15,697 nucleotides of DNA. Source: Pseudomonadota bacterium (GTDB lineage: Bacteria; Myxococcota; Myxococcia; Myxococcales; Myxococcaceae). This document shows, piece after piece, positions 1 to 6,609 of this stretch. A program made the position numbers and the translations under genes. The notes beneath the pieces are model-generated. The model worked only from the letters and a program-made list of their open reading frames with translations. It made no database searches and had not been told where the DNA came from. The stretch lies in assembly GCA_023424585.1 (NCBI GenBank), contig JAFADT010000303.1:1-15697 (forward strand). Reading direction: 5' to 3'. Positions within the stretch are counted from its first letter, which is position 1. Each line of letters begins with the position of its first letter.

Positions 1-174
1 CCGCTCCTCGGCGCGCGCGGAGGCGGGCCCCGGCGGCGAGGCCGGCCTGGAGGTCGAGGGGGCCGCCCGCGTCCACGCCCCACACGCCGGGCACGCCACG
101 GCCAGCGCGCCGTCCTCGAGGACGTAGGCCTCCACCTTGACCAGCCGGTCGCAGCTCTCGCACTGGTACTTCAT
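1..174 (-). CDS. Zinc-ribbon protein, N-terminal part (runs off left edge)
   Basis: The visible 58 codons begin with MKYQCESC and contain two CxxC pairs, Cys5/Cys8 and Cys28/Cys31. This is the layout of a small zinc ribbon that binds one metal ion. After the ribbon the sequence becomes rich in Pro, Ala, Ser and Arg (from about residue 36), which looks like a flexible linker to a domain outside the window. The ATG (174-172) overlaps the stop of the upstream M50 protease gene as ATGA, so the two are probably translationally coupled and cotranscribed. Zinc ribbons of this type at the N-terminus are common in myxobacterial proteins of varied or unknown function, so no specific role can be given. 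The C-terminus is missing because the window ends. Confidence 0.72.
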   Translation of the reverse strand, partial: MKYQCESCDRLVKVEAYVLEDGALAVACPACGAWTRAAPSTSRPASPPGPASARAEER

Positions 175-1172
175 GACCACACCTCGCGCAGGGGGACGGG
201 CATCGCGCACCCTACCAGCGCCAGCAGGCACAGGGCGCAGATGACCTTGCGCGAGCGGCTCAAGGGCTCCTCCGGCCGCAGCACCTCCGGGTGGCCGAAG
301 CCCACGACCTTGCTCGCCACCACCAGCCACAGGCCCCACGACGCGGTGACGAAGACGGTGAGGAAGAGCAGCACCCCCGCCACGCCCTGGCCCACCCAGC
401 GGGCCCTGGGCCCCAGCACCGCGAACGTCAGGTGTCCGCCGTCCAGCTGCCCCACCGGCAGCAGGTTGAGCAGCGTCACCAGCAGGCCGAACCACGCGGC
501 CATCACCACCGGGTGCACCACCACGTCCTTGCCCTCCGGCACCGGCCCCAGCGCCAGCCACGTCAGCGCCTTCATGAAGAGGTTGTCGCCGAAGAGCGTC
601 TGGTGGCTCGTGTAGACGGGCTCCATCGCGGGCGCCGCCTGCGTCACCTTCTCCATCCCCCAGCGCAGCAGGTTCTGCCCCAGCACCCACAGCGAGGACT
701 CCCCGGGGAACGAGGACGGCACCGACGGCGAGTCCACCACCGTGGAGTGCAGCAGCCCCCAGTAGAGCAGGGGCAGCGCCACCACCAGGCCCGCCAGCGG
801 CCCCGCGGCGCCGATGTCCACCAGCGCGTTGCGGGTGGGGATGCGCCCGCGCAGCCGGATGACCGCGCCCAGCGTGCCCAGGCTCCCCGGCACCGGCAGC
901 GGGATGAAGTACGGCAGCGACGTGTCCACCCGGTGCCACCGCGCGAGCACGTAGTGCCCCATCTCGTGCGAGCCCAGGATGGCGAGCAGCGACGCGCTGA
1001 AGAACAGCGCCTGCGTCCGGTCCTCGGCCAGGAGCCCCCCCTCGCTGAACGGGAACGAGCGGCCGAAGAGCAGCAGGTACGCGAGGAACGTCGTCCCCAG
1101 CGTCGCCGCGAACAGCAGCAGGTGCAGCCAGACGCGGGGCGGGGTGGGGCGCGGAACGGAAACCGGGTGCAT
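171..1172 (-). CDS. M50 family (site-2-protease-like) membrane metalloprotease
   Basis: A 333-residue polytopic membrane protein. HExxH (His69, Glu70, His73; HEMGH) lies in a hydrophobic segment and supplies two zinc ligands and the catalytic Glu. The second M50 motif, NLLPVGQLDGGH (about 236-247), gives the third ligand, Asp244. Hydrophobic segments lie near residues 15-37, 57-78, 118-141, 222-240, 262-287 and 310-324. No PDZ domain is seen between the motifs, so it resembles the short S2P/EGY-like branch rather than RseP. Such enzymes cut transmembrane segments, often of anti-sigma factors or membrane regulators; the substrate here is unknown. The frame stays open upstream to 1652, but that extension is compositionally poor and lies antisense to the small lipoprotein. 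MHPVSV at 1172, with GAGG about 11 bases upstream, is therefore preferred. The stop overlaps the ATG of the following zinc-ribbon gene. Confidence 0.85.
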   Translation of the reverse strand: MHPVSVPRPTPPRVWLHLLLFAATLGTTFLAYLLLFGRSFPFSEGGLLAEDRTQALFFSASLLAILGSHEMGHYVLARWHRVDTSLPYFIPLPVPGSLGTLGAVIRLRGRIPTRNALVDIGAAGPLAGLVVALPLLYWGLLHSTVVDSPSVPSSFPGESSLWVLGQNLLRWGMEKVTQAAPAMEPVYTSHQTLFGDNLFMKALTWLALGPVPEGKDVVVHPVVMAAWFGLLVTLLNLLPVGQLDGGHLTFAVLGPRARWVGQGVAGVLLFLTVFVTASWGLWLVVASKVVGFGHPEVLRPEEPLSRSRKVICALCLLALVGCAMPVPLREVWS

Positions 1173-1270
1173 GCGCGAAGATGCCTCACAGCCGCAAGGG
1201 GGGCGACCGGTCCTGAGTCTCCCGGCGGACGAATTGTCCAACACAACTCGGAATAACCCGGCCCGGGTCC

Positions 1271-1298
1271 TTGACTTGGAAATGTCTTCTGCTACGAA
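1271..1298 (+). promoter_or_regulatory. Candidate sigma-70-type promoter for small lipoprotein gene
   Basis: TTGACT (1271-1276) is a 5/6 match to the -35 consensus. After a 16-base spacer comes a weak -10, TACGAA (1293-1298). It lies about 90 bases before the ATG at 1387, in the 214-bp divergent gap shared with the M50 protease gene. No equally clear promoter was seen for the protease direction. Moderate evidence only, because the -10 matches poorly. Confidence 0.4.
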
Positions 1299-1386
1299 CC
1301 GCGCCGCTGGGGGTCTTACCGAACGGCGGAGCGCCTGTCCGGGCTGTCCGCCACCTTCCAAGCCATTGTCTGTTGGGGAGATAACC

Positions 1387-1734
1387 ATGAAGAAGTTCAT
1401 CCTGTCCGCCGTCGCCGCCGCCTCCCTCGTGGGCTGCACCAGCGTCGAGTCCGCCGTGGTGTCCGGCTCCGAGATCGCCGCCAATGGCGAGGCCGTGGCC
1501 GTCATCCAGGGCAGCTCGCTGGGCCTGACCGCCATCTTCCACATCATCGACATCGTCCAGAGCGACCTGGACACGGTGGTCAACAAGCTCCTCATCACCG
1601 AGGCGAAGGCCATGGGCGCCTCCAAGGTGGACCTGAAGTCGGCGAGCACCACGCCCCGTCACGGCATCTTCGCCCTGTTCGGCACCATCATCGGCATCAC
1701 CAGCTCCTCCGCGACCGGCGTGGCGGTGAAGTAG
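1387..1734 (+). CDS. Small lipoprotein, function unknown
   Basis: A 115-residue protein with a classic type II signal peptide: MKKF, a hydrophobic stretch, and the lipobox LVGC with Cys17 as the lipidation site. The mature part is about 98 residues, with Ala/Ser/Val-rich and amphipathic stretches. It ends in a glycine- and isoleucine-rich segment (GIFALFGTIIGITSS) that could be membrane-associated or amyloid-like. The general plan (short Gly/Ser-rich lipoprotein with a conserved Ala/Lys middle and a beta-rich end) recalls small TRL-like lipoproteins, but this is only a loose resemblance and no family is assigned. The start is fixed by GGGGAG 6-11 bases upstream; the reading frame is open further upstream, but only into the promoter region. 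It is followed by two hairpins, including a strong terminator, so it is probably transcribed alone and possibly at a high level. Confidence 0.85.
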   Translation: MKKFILSAVAAASLVGCTSVESAVVSGSEIAANGEAVAVIQGSSLGLTAIFHIIDIVQSDLDTVVNKLLITEAKAMGASKVDLKSASTTPRHGIFALFGTIIGITSSSATGVAVK

Positions 1735-1741
1735 TCCGAAG

Positions 1742-1761
1742 CTGCCTCCTCACCGAGGCAG
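1742..1761 (+). other. Perfect 7-bp inverted repeat after the small lipoprotein gene
   Basis: CTGCCTC and GAGGCAG pair perfectly around a 6-base loop, starting 8 bases after the stop at 1734. There is no T-tract directly behind it. It probably acts as a transcript-stabilising hairpin in front of the true terminator that follows. Confidence 0.5.
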
Positions 1762-1765
1762 TCCG

Positions 1766-1795
1766 AAGGCCCCCTGGGAACAGCGGGGCCTTTTT
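1766..1795 (+). terminator. Rho-independent terminator of small lipoprotein gene
   Basis: AAGGCCCC (1766-1773) pairs with GGGGCCTT (1785-1792) across an 11-base loop. It runs directly into a T-tract at 1791-1795. This is a well-formed intrinsic terminator, notable in DNA this GC-rich. Confidence 0.85.
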
Positions 1796-1822
1796 CCATT
1801 TCCAGCCCCCGGACCTTCCGCC

Positions 1823-2644
1823 ATGCGCGCCCTCCTCCTCGTGCCCCTCGTGTGCGTCCTCGCCTGCCGCTCGTCCTCGTCCGGAGGCGCGGACGACGCG
1901 GAGCTGATGGCCCAGGTGCGCGAGAGGCTGGCCGCGCGCGACGCGAAGCTCCAGACCTACCAGTTGGAGGGCACCCAGGCGGAGGGGGACGCCGTGTCCG
2001 CGGGCTTCACCTTCGCGTACCGCGCGCCCCAGAAGATGCGCGGCACCGTGTCCGCGCCCCAGGCCCGGCAGGTGTGGTGGGACGGCAAGCACCTGTACGA
2101 GCAGGTGGAGGCGACCCGGCAGTTCACCACCTTCACGCCCCAGGTCTCCGCCCAGAAGCTGTCCGCGTTCCTCACCGAGATCTTCACCCCCTTCGTGCCG
2201 GAGGGCTTCCGCGCGCCGCTGCTGCTGCGCAGCGCGAAGGCGAAGCGCGTCACCGGCCTGCCCCAGGCCCGGGAGGCCGTGGAGCTGTCCATGGCGCTGG
2301 AGGGCGAGGCGGCCGGCGGCCTGGAGGTGACCTATGTGCTGCGCTGGCCCTCGCTGGACTTCCTGGCCAAGCGGACGCGCGCGCCGGACGGCACCCTGGG
2401 GGAGGTGCGGATGGAGGAGGAGCACTGCGACGCGGCCCTGGGCCTGTGCGTGCCGAAGAGGCTCACGCGCTGGCTGGGGGACGCGAAGCAGGGGGAGACG
2501 GCGCTGTCGAAGGTGGACCTGAAGACCTCGCTGCCCAACGACGCCTTCACCCCCGCCGCGCCGGACGGATACAGCGTGCAGACGCGGACACTCGTGGACA
2601 GTGAAGCGCAGGAGAATGGACCGAAGTCTCCCTCCGGCGGTTGA
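1823..2644 (+). CDS. LolA-like outer-membrane lipoprotein, probable
   Basis: A 273-residue protein whose signal peptide ends in the lipobox VLAC (Cys15), followed by a Ser/Gly-rich tether. The mature part has the pattern of a LolA/LolB-type half-barrel: an N-terminal helix (about 26-45, AELMAQVRERLAARDAKL); strands in which Tyr, Gly and Phe alternate (about 46-70); the turn WWDGKHLYEQ, typical of these folds; and the closing PNDAFTPAAPDGYSV near 238-252, like the final strand of LolA/DUF4292 proteins. Two cysteines (in EHCDAALGLCVPK, about 201-210) may form a disulfide. LolA-fold proteins carry lipids or lipoproteins across the periplasm; this copy is itself lipidated, so it may be a fixed acceptor. 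No strong ribosome-binding site precedes the ATG, and only 27 bases separate it from the upstream terminator. The HAD gene follows 47 bases downstream. Confidence 0.7.
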   Translation: MRALLLVPLVCVLACRSSSSGGADDAELMAQVRERLAARDAKLQTYQLEGTQAEGDAVSAGFTFAYRAPQKMRGTVSAPQARQVWWDGKHLYEQVEATRQFTTFTPQVSAQKLSAFLTEIFTPFVPEGFRAPLLLRSAKAKRVTGLPQAREAVELSMALEGEAAGGLEVTYVLRWPSLDFLAKRTRAPDGTLGEVRMEEEHCDAALGLCVPKRLTRWLGDAKQGETALSKVDLKTSLPNDAFTPAAPDGYSVQTRTLVDSEAQENGPKSPSGG

Positions 2645-2691
2645 CCCGCCCACCGTCCGTCGCCACCTTGGGCGGCGGAGGTTTGCCGCGC

Positions 2692-3405
2692 ATGGTCGAA
2701 AACGTCATCTTCGACGTGGATGGGACGCTGGTGGATTCCGTGGACGAGCACGCCGAGGCCTGGCGCCGGTCGTTCATCGAGTTCGGGCGGGACATTCCGT
2801 TCGCCCACGTGCGCAGCCAGATTGGCAAGGGCGCGGACCAGCTGCTCCCCGTCTTCTTCAACGACGAGGAGCTGGAGCGCTTCGGCAAGGACCTGGAGGA
2901 GTACCGCTCCGCGCTCTTCAAGCGCGAGTTCCTGCCCAAGGTGCGCGCCTTCCCGCGCGTGAAGGAGCTGTTCCAGCAGCTGCGCAAGCGCGGGCGCAAG
3001 CTGGCCCTGGCCTCCAGCGCCAGGGACGACGAGCTCAAGCGCTACGTGGAGCTGTGCGGCATCGACGGGCTGTTCGAGACGAAGACGAACAAGGACGAGG
3101 TCGACAAGAGCAAGCCGCACCCGGACATCTTCGAGGCGGCGCTCCAGAAGCTGGGCAGCCCGGACCCCGCCACGGTGGTGGTGGTGGGAGACGCGCCGTT
3201 CGACGCGCTCGCCGCGGGCAAGCTGCACCTGGCGGCCGTGGGCGTGCTGTGCGGCGGCTTCCGCGCGGAGGACCTGCGCACGGCCGGCTGCCGCACGCTG
3301 GCGAAGGACCCCGCGGAGCTGCTGCACCGCCTGGATGAGGACCCGGAGGCCTGGCCGTGGGACGCGGCGACACGGGGCACCGCCAAGGACGAGGAGTCGC
3401 GCTGA
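2692..3405 (+). CDS. HAD-superfamily hydrolase (phosphatase/phosphomutase-like, subfamily IA)
   Basis: A 237-residue soluble enzyme with all four HAD motifs: I, DVDGTL with nucleophile Asp8 and acid/base Asp10; II, Ser108/Ser109 in LALASSARDD; III, Lys141 in KSKPHPDIF; IV, GDAPFD with Asp167 and Asp171 for Mg2+. A helical cap sits between motifs I and II (about 20-85), as in phosphoglycolate phosphatase and beta-phosphoglucomutase relatives. It should hydrolyse or transfer a phosphate on a small metabolite in the cytoplasm; the substrate cannot be read from sequence. The frame is open back to a TTG at 2641, but GGAGG at 2677-2681 lies 10 bases before the ATG at 2692, and the HAD fold starts there, so that start is chosen. 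It follows the LolA-like gene on the same strand and may be cotranscribed with it. Confidence 0.88.
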   Translation: MVENVIFDVDGTLVDSVDEHAEAWRRSFIEFGRDIPFAHVRSQIGKGADQLLPVFFNDEELERFGKDLEEYRSALFKREFLPKVRAFPRVKELFQQLRKRGRKLALASSARDDELKRYVELCGIDGLFETKTNKDEVDKSKPHPDIFEAALQKLGSPDPATVVVVGDAPFDALAAGKLHLAAVGVLCGGFRAEDLRTAGCRTLAKDPAELLHRLDEDPEAWPWDAATRGTAKDEESR

Positions 3406-3419
3406 GGCCCGTGGAGGGG

Positions 3420-3470
3420 TGAAGGCGCCCCCGGCGGCCACAGCTCCGTGGCCACCGGCGGAGCCCTTCA
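3420..3470. terminator. Large imperfect hairpin between convergent genes, likely bidirectional terminator
   Basis: The core pairs CCGGCGGCCAC (3431-3441) with GTGGCCACCGG (3448-3458): 11 positions, one mismatch, 6-base loop. An outer TGAAGG (3420-3425) can pair with CCTTCA (3465-3470). It fills the 69-bp gap between the HAD gene and the convergent basic-protein gene. There is no T-tract on either side, so termination is inferred from position and stem strength. Confidence 0.5.
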
Positions 3471-3474
3471 GGGG

Positions 3475-3933
3475 CTACCTGCGCGACCCGCCCCGCTTCG
3501 CGCGCGAACGGGAGGCCGTGCTCTTGCGAGCGGTCCCGCGACGCGCCGGGGTGCTCCCGCGGGCCGTGGAGCGCTTGCCGGCGGTGCCGGTGCGCGCGGT
3601 GGCCTTGCGGCCGTGGGGGGTGCGCCGGGCCCGGGTGGGCGAGGCCTTCCGGCGGCTGGAGGTGCTGGCCCGCTTCGCGGTGGCGGCGCGACGCTTGCCG
3701 CCCACGCGCCCCGCCTTGCGCGCGTTCTTGCGGGCCGCGGGGCGCCGGCGGGCTACCTTCGCCTTGCTGCCGGAGCCGCCCTTCATCCCGCCGCCGGTGA
3801 GCTTGTTCACGGTGGCGTACGCGCGGGCGGCCGCGGTCTTCTCGCTGACGCCCTTGTCCTCGTAGCCCTTCTCGATGTGCTCGGCCATGCGCTTCTGTTT
3901 CGCCGAGTACTTGTCCTTGCTTCCTCGTGCCAT
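3475..3933 (-). CDS. Small basic protein: conserved N-terminal module plus histone-H1-like tail
   Basis: A 152-residue protein in two parts. Residues 1-52 (MARGSKDKYSAKQKRMAEHI..., KGYEDKGVSEKTAAARAYAT, VNKLTGGG) match the pattern of a small bacterial family often annotated as 'plasmid stabilization protein', recalled from memory; its biochemical role is not established. Residues 56-152 are almost entirely Arg, Lys, Ala, Ser, Thr and Gly with repeated AR/RR/KA pairs, like the tails of histone H1-like and Hc1-type bacterial nucleoid proteins. This predicts a disordered, DNA- or RNA-binding polycation. The start at 3933 has a textbook AGGAGG 9 bases upstream; a longer open frame to 4005 lacks such support. 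It stands alone, divergent from the lipid kinase and convergent with the HAD gene. The family name is uncertain; the nucleic-acid-binding tail is clear. Confidence 0.82.
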   Translation of the reverse strand: MARGSKDKYSAKQKRMAEHIEKGYEDKGVSEKTAAARAYATVNKLTGGGMKGGSGSKAKVARRRPAARKNARKAGRVGGKRRAATAKRASTSSRRKASPTRARRTPHGRKATARTGTAGKRSTARGSTPARRGTARKSTASRSRAKRGGSRR

Positions 3934-4125
3934 GCAGTGCCCTCCTGGAGAACGTCCCGGCGCGGGTCCGAGGCACGGAGTCCGCGTCGCCTGGAAGGTG
4001 AACACGCCTCCCCAGGGAGGGAACCCGCCAGCGCCCTACCCCTGTCCACCCGTGGAACCTCTTCGCGCGCGGGGCTGGGGAATGGACAGTGCGCCTGCCC
4101 TTTCCGCCTGGGTCCCGCTGGTGCC

Positions 4126-4139
4126 GGAGGGGCTCCGTG
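4126..4139 (+). promoter_or_regulatory. Ribosome-binding site that sets the lipid-kinase start
   Basis: GGAGGGG at 4126-4132 lies 4-6 bases before GTG 4137-4139. It supports this GTG over the upstream GTG at 4089, which has no comparable site and would add 16 residues of non-conserved sequence. Confidence 0.7.
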
Positions 4140-5150
4140 CGCAGCTTGGAGCCGCCGCACGGAAAGCAGAGGCCTCCCCTGGAACCCGCACTCAACGCGC
4201 CTCCGCGCCTCCGCCACCTGGACGAGGGGCCCGCGGTCCTGGTGGTGAACACGCGCTCGCGCTCGGGGCGCGAGGCCTTCGAGCGCGCCCGCGAGGTGCT
4301 CACCGCCCACGGCGTCCCGCTCATGGCGGCGCACGCGCTGACGCGGCCCCGGCGCCTGCGCAGGGTGGTGGAGGAGGCGCTCGCCCAGGGGGCCCGCCGC
4401 GTCCTCGTGGGAGGAGGCGACGGCACCCTCAGCTGCGCGGCGCAGGCGCTCATGGGGCGCGACGTGACGCTGGGCGTGGTGCCGCTGGGCACCGGCAACG
4501 ACTTCGCGCGCTCCCTGGGCATCCCGGACACGCTGGAGGCCGCGTGCGACGTCATCGCCGGGGGCTACACGGCGCGCGTGGACGTGGGGCTCGCCGACGG
4601 GCGGCCCTTCCTCAACGCCGCCAGCCTGGGGCTCACCACCGCCATCGCGAAGCGGCTGACGCAGGCGCTGAAGCAGCGCGCCGGCAAGCTGGCGTACCCC
4701 ATGGCCGCCGCCGCGGAGGTGCGCACGCTCCAGCCCTTCCACGTCCGGCTCCAGGCGGATGACCAGGCCCTGGAGGTGGACGCGCTCCAGCTGGTGGTGG
4801 GCAACGGCCGCTACCACGGCGCGGGCAACATGGTGGCGCCGGACGCGACGCTGGACGACCGCCGCTTCCACGTCTACGCCATCACCGCGTCCCCCGTGGC
4901 GGACGGCGGGGAGCGCACGGGGCTGGGCCACCTCCAGGACGTGGCCACGCTGGCGCGCGTGGCGCTGGGCATGCGCAGCGGCGGGCACCTGGAGCACGCG
5001 TCCGTCGTGCACCTGCACACCTCCAGGCTCGCGGTGGAGACGGCGCCGCCCATGGAGGTGAACGCGGACGGGGAGAACGTGGGCATGACGCCCATGCGCT
5101 TCCAGGTGGTTCCCGCGGCGCTGCGCGTCTACGCGCCCGCGCCGCGGTAG
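4137..5150 (+). CDS. Diacylglycerol/lipid kinase family protein (YegS/BmrU-like)
   Basis: A 337-residue cytosolic or membrane-peripheral kinase that should phosphorylate a lipid alcohol such as diacylglycerol or a sphingoid base using ATP. Diagnostic motifs: VVNTRSRSG (about 36-44, the NPxSG-type nucleotide-binding strand); VGGGDGT (91-97, phosphate-binding loop with the key Asp); PLGTGNDFAR (116-125); and NADGE (309-313), which carries the C-terminal catalytic Asp/Glu. The beta-sandwich C-domain (about 150-335) includes GNGRYHGAGNMVAPDATLDD, typical of YegS-like kinases. Length is normal (family about 290-340) with a slightly long Pro/Arg-rich N-terminus. The start is a GTG chosen for its strong ribosome-binding site. 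The stop lies only 6 bases from the end of convergent hrcA, leaving no room for a separate terminator. Lipid substrate unknown. Confidence 0.88.
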   Translation: MRSLEPPHGKQRPPLEPALNAPPRLRHLDEGPAVLVVNTRSRSGREAFERAREVLTAHGVPLMAAHALTRPRRLRRVVEEALAQGARRVLVGGGDGTLSCAAQALMGRDVTLGVVPLGTGNDFARSLGIPDTLEAACDVIAGGYTARVDVGLADGRPFLNAASLGLTTAIAKRLTQALKQRAGKLAYPMAAAAEVRTLQPFHVRLQADDQALEVDALQLVVGNGRYHGAGNMVAPDATLDDRRFHVYAITASPVADGGERTGLGHLQDVATLARVALGMRSGGHLEHASVVHLHTSRLAVETAPPMEVNADGENVGMTPMRFQVVPAALRVYAPAPR

Positions 5151-5156
5151 GGGCGG

Positions 5157-6191
5157 CTACACCTTCTCCAGCACGCTGGAGAGCACCTGGGCGGTGAAGT
5201 TCACCAGGGGAATCACGCGCCGGTAGTCCATGCGCGTGGGCCCGATGACGCCCACGGTGCCGAGCACCGCCTCCGCCGTGCCGTAGGGGCTGGCGATGAC
5301 GGTGACGTCGCCGGCGGCGGAGAACTCGCTCTCCGCGCCGATGAAGACGTGCATCTCCCGGGTGCGCTGCACGCGGTCCAGGAGGTGCAGCAGCTTGTGC
5401 TTCTCATCCAGGGCGCGGAAGAGCGCGCGGATGCGCTCCACGTCCGCGAACTCCGGCTGCTCCAGGAAGGAGCCGGTGCCTTCGATGAGCACGCGCTCGG
5501 GCGCCTGGAGGTCGGTGGCGGCGGCGCCCAGCCGGAGGGCCTTGGCGGTGAGCGCGTTGTAGAGGGCCTGCTCCTGGTCCATCTCCGCGCGGATGCGCTC
5601 GCGCGCCTCCTCCAGGGGCACCTGGTGCAGCAGCTCCGAGAGGTAGTTGCTGGCCTTGACGAGCTCGTCGGACGTCACCGGGAAGTCCAGGTTGAACGCC
5701 TTGTTGTGCACCTGGCCGTTCTGGCCCACGAGGATGGCGAGCACGCGGTTCTCGCGCAGGCGCAGGAACTCGATGCGCTGGAACACGGCGGCGTCGGGGC
5801 GGGGCGTGAGGACGACGCCCGCGTGGCGCGTGAGCGAGTGCAGCACGCGGCTGGCCTCCGACAGCACGTCGTCCAGGCTGGACTCGTGGACGAGGCCGGC
5901 GTGGATGAGCTCGCGGTCGCGGGGGGCGGGGTCGCGCAGCTTCACCAGGGTGTCCACGTAGAAGCGGTAGCCCCGGTCGGTGGGCACGCGGCCGGCGGAG
6001 GTGTGGGGCTTCTCCAGGAAGCCCAGGGCCTCCAGGTCGGCGAGCACGTTGCGCATGGTCGCGGAGGAGACCTCGAACTCGCCTCTGCGAGTCAGCTGCT
6101 GGCTGCCGACCGGGCCGCCGGTGGTGATGTACTCCTGCACCACGGCTCGGAGGACTTCCTTCTCGCGCTCACCCAGGTCGTCGTCGGGCAT
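5157..6191 (-). CDS. hrcA: HrcA heat-inducible transcription repressor
   Basis: A 344-residue protein, the normal HrcA length. The N-terminal winged helix (about 1-75) holds the family signatures VQEYITTGGPVGSQQL and SSATMRNVLADLEALGFL, followed by HTSAGRVPTDRGYRFYVD. The middle and C-terminal parts form the GAF-like dimer domain, with LVGQNGQVHNK (about 165-175) and the closing SPYGTAEAVLGTVGVIGPTR...YRRVIPLV. HrcA binds CIRCE operators upstream of groES-groEL and often dnaK, and is kept active by GroEL. No chaperone gene is present, and no CIRCE is seen in its own upstream region, so autoregulation through CIRCE is not supported. The neighbour downstream is a convergent lipid kinase, so hrcA is probably monocistronic. 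It is divergent from the broken EamA gene across a 204-bp gap. Confidence 0.96.
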   Translation of the reverse strand: MPDDDLGEREKEVLRAVVQEYITTGGPVGSQQLTRRGEFEVSSATMRNVLADLEALGFLEKPHTSAGRVPTDRGYRFYVDTLVKLRDPAPRDRELIHAGLVHESSLDDVLSEASRVLHSLTRHAGVVLTPRPDAAVFQRIEFLRLRENRVLAILVGQNGQVHNKAFNLDFPVTSDELVKASNYLSELLHQVPLEEARERIRAEMDQEQALYNALTAKALRLGAAATDLQAPERVLIEGTGSFLEQPEFADVERIRALFRALDEKHKLLHLLDRVQRTREMHVFIGAESEFSAAGDVTVIASPYGTAEAVLGTVGVIGPTRMDYRRVIPLVNFTAQVLSSVLEKV

Positions 6192-6251
6192 TCCCGCTCA
6201 CGCTCCAGAGGCCGTTGGCCCGACCTCCGGGTCTCCGTGCCTCCTGTAGAA

Positions 6252-6280
6252 TTCTAAAAGGGGCGCCCGGGGCATTCAAT
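6252..6280 (-). promoter_or_regulatory. Sigma-70-type promoter of hrcA
   Basis: Read on the minus strand: TTGAAT (6280-6275), a 17-base spacer, then TAGAAT (6257-6252). Each hexamer differs from the consensus at one or two bases and the spacing is ideal. Transcription would start near 6245, giving a leader of about 55 bases. The AT-rich hexamers stand out against the surrounding GC-rich DNA. Confidence 0.7.
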
Positions 6281-6395
6281 TGGGAGGGCCGTTCAGGAGA
6301 GCAGGCAGGCGGGGCGTTGGTGCACCTGCCCGCGGGGCGGGTACGGCAAAGCGCACATCGCCCTGGAGGGAGGTGGGGGTTAGAAGGCCGCCGCC

Positions 6396-6609
6396 GTGAC
6401 GAGCGCGACCGCGTCCCCCGAAGCCGCCGAGCCCGCGCCCCACCGGGGCCTCCTGCTGTTCAGCCTTTTCTCGCTCTACGTCATCTGGGGGTCGACGTAC
6501 CTGGCGATGCGGTTCGCGCTGGAGGGCCTCCCGCCGTTCCGGATGGCGGGGCTGCGCTTCCTGCTGGCGGGCGGGCTGCTGTTCGCCGGTTTGCGGTTGC
6601 GGGGGCAGA
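6396..6609 (+). pseudogene. EamA/DMT-family transporter, 5' fragment only
   Basis: From GTG 6396 (AGAAGG about 8 bases upstream) the frame encodes a cytoplasmic N-terminus and the first two membrane helices of an EamA-type drug/metabolite exporter. Recognisable pieces are LFSLYVIWGSTYLAMRFA (about 24-41), the family's first helix with the WGSTY motif, and PPFRMAGLRFLLAGGLLFAG (about 46-65), the second helix. Family members have about 300 residues and ten helices. Here homology stops at about residue 70 (LRLRG) near 6605-6610. The frame stays open to 7004, but that extension is the antisense of a DUF4157 fragment and has no transporter character. The remaining eight helices are absent from this window, so the gene is almost certainly non-functional. 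The exact break lies in about 6602-6613. Confidence 0.8.

Noticed and set aside
1173..1652. N-terminal extension of the M50 protease up to 1652
   Set aside because: The added residues lie antisense to the small lipoprotein gene, show no conserved features, and would place the start beyond the plus-strand promoter. The ATG at 1172 has a usable Shine-Dalgarno and fits the family length.
1823..2653. Long minus-strand frame opposite the LolA-like lipoprotein (1697-2653)
   Set aside because: The product is a His/Gly/Arg-rich low-complexity chain; the plus strand has a signal peptide, lipobox and a coherent fold pattern.
4007..4020. CCTCCC-CA-GGGAGG palindrome in the gap between the basic protein and lipid kinase genes
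   Set aside because: A 6-bp stem with a 2-base loop is expected by chance in DNA this GC-rich, and it lies near no promoter or terminator signal that would give it meaning.
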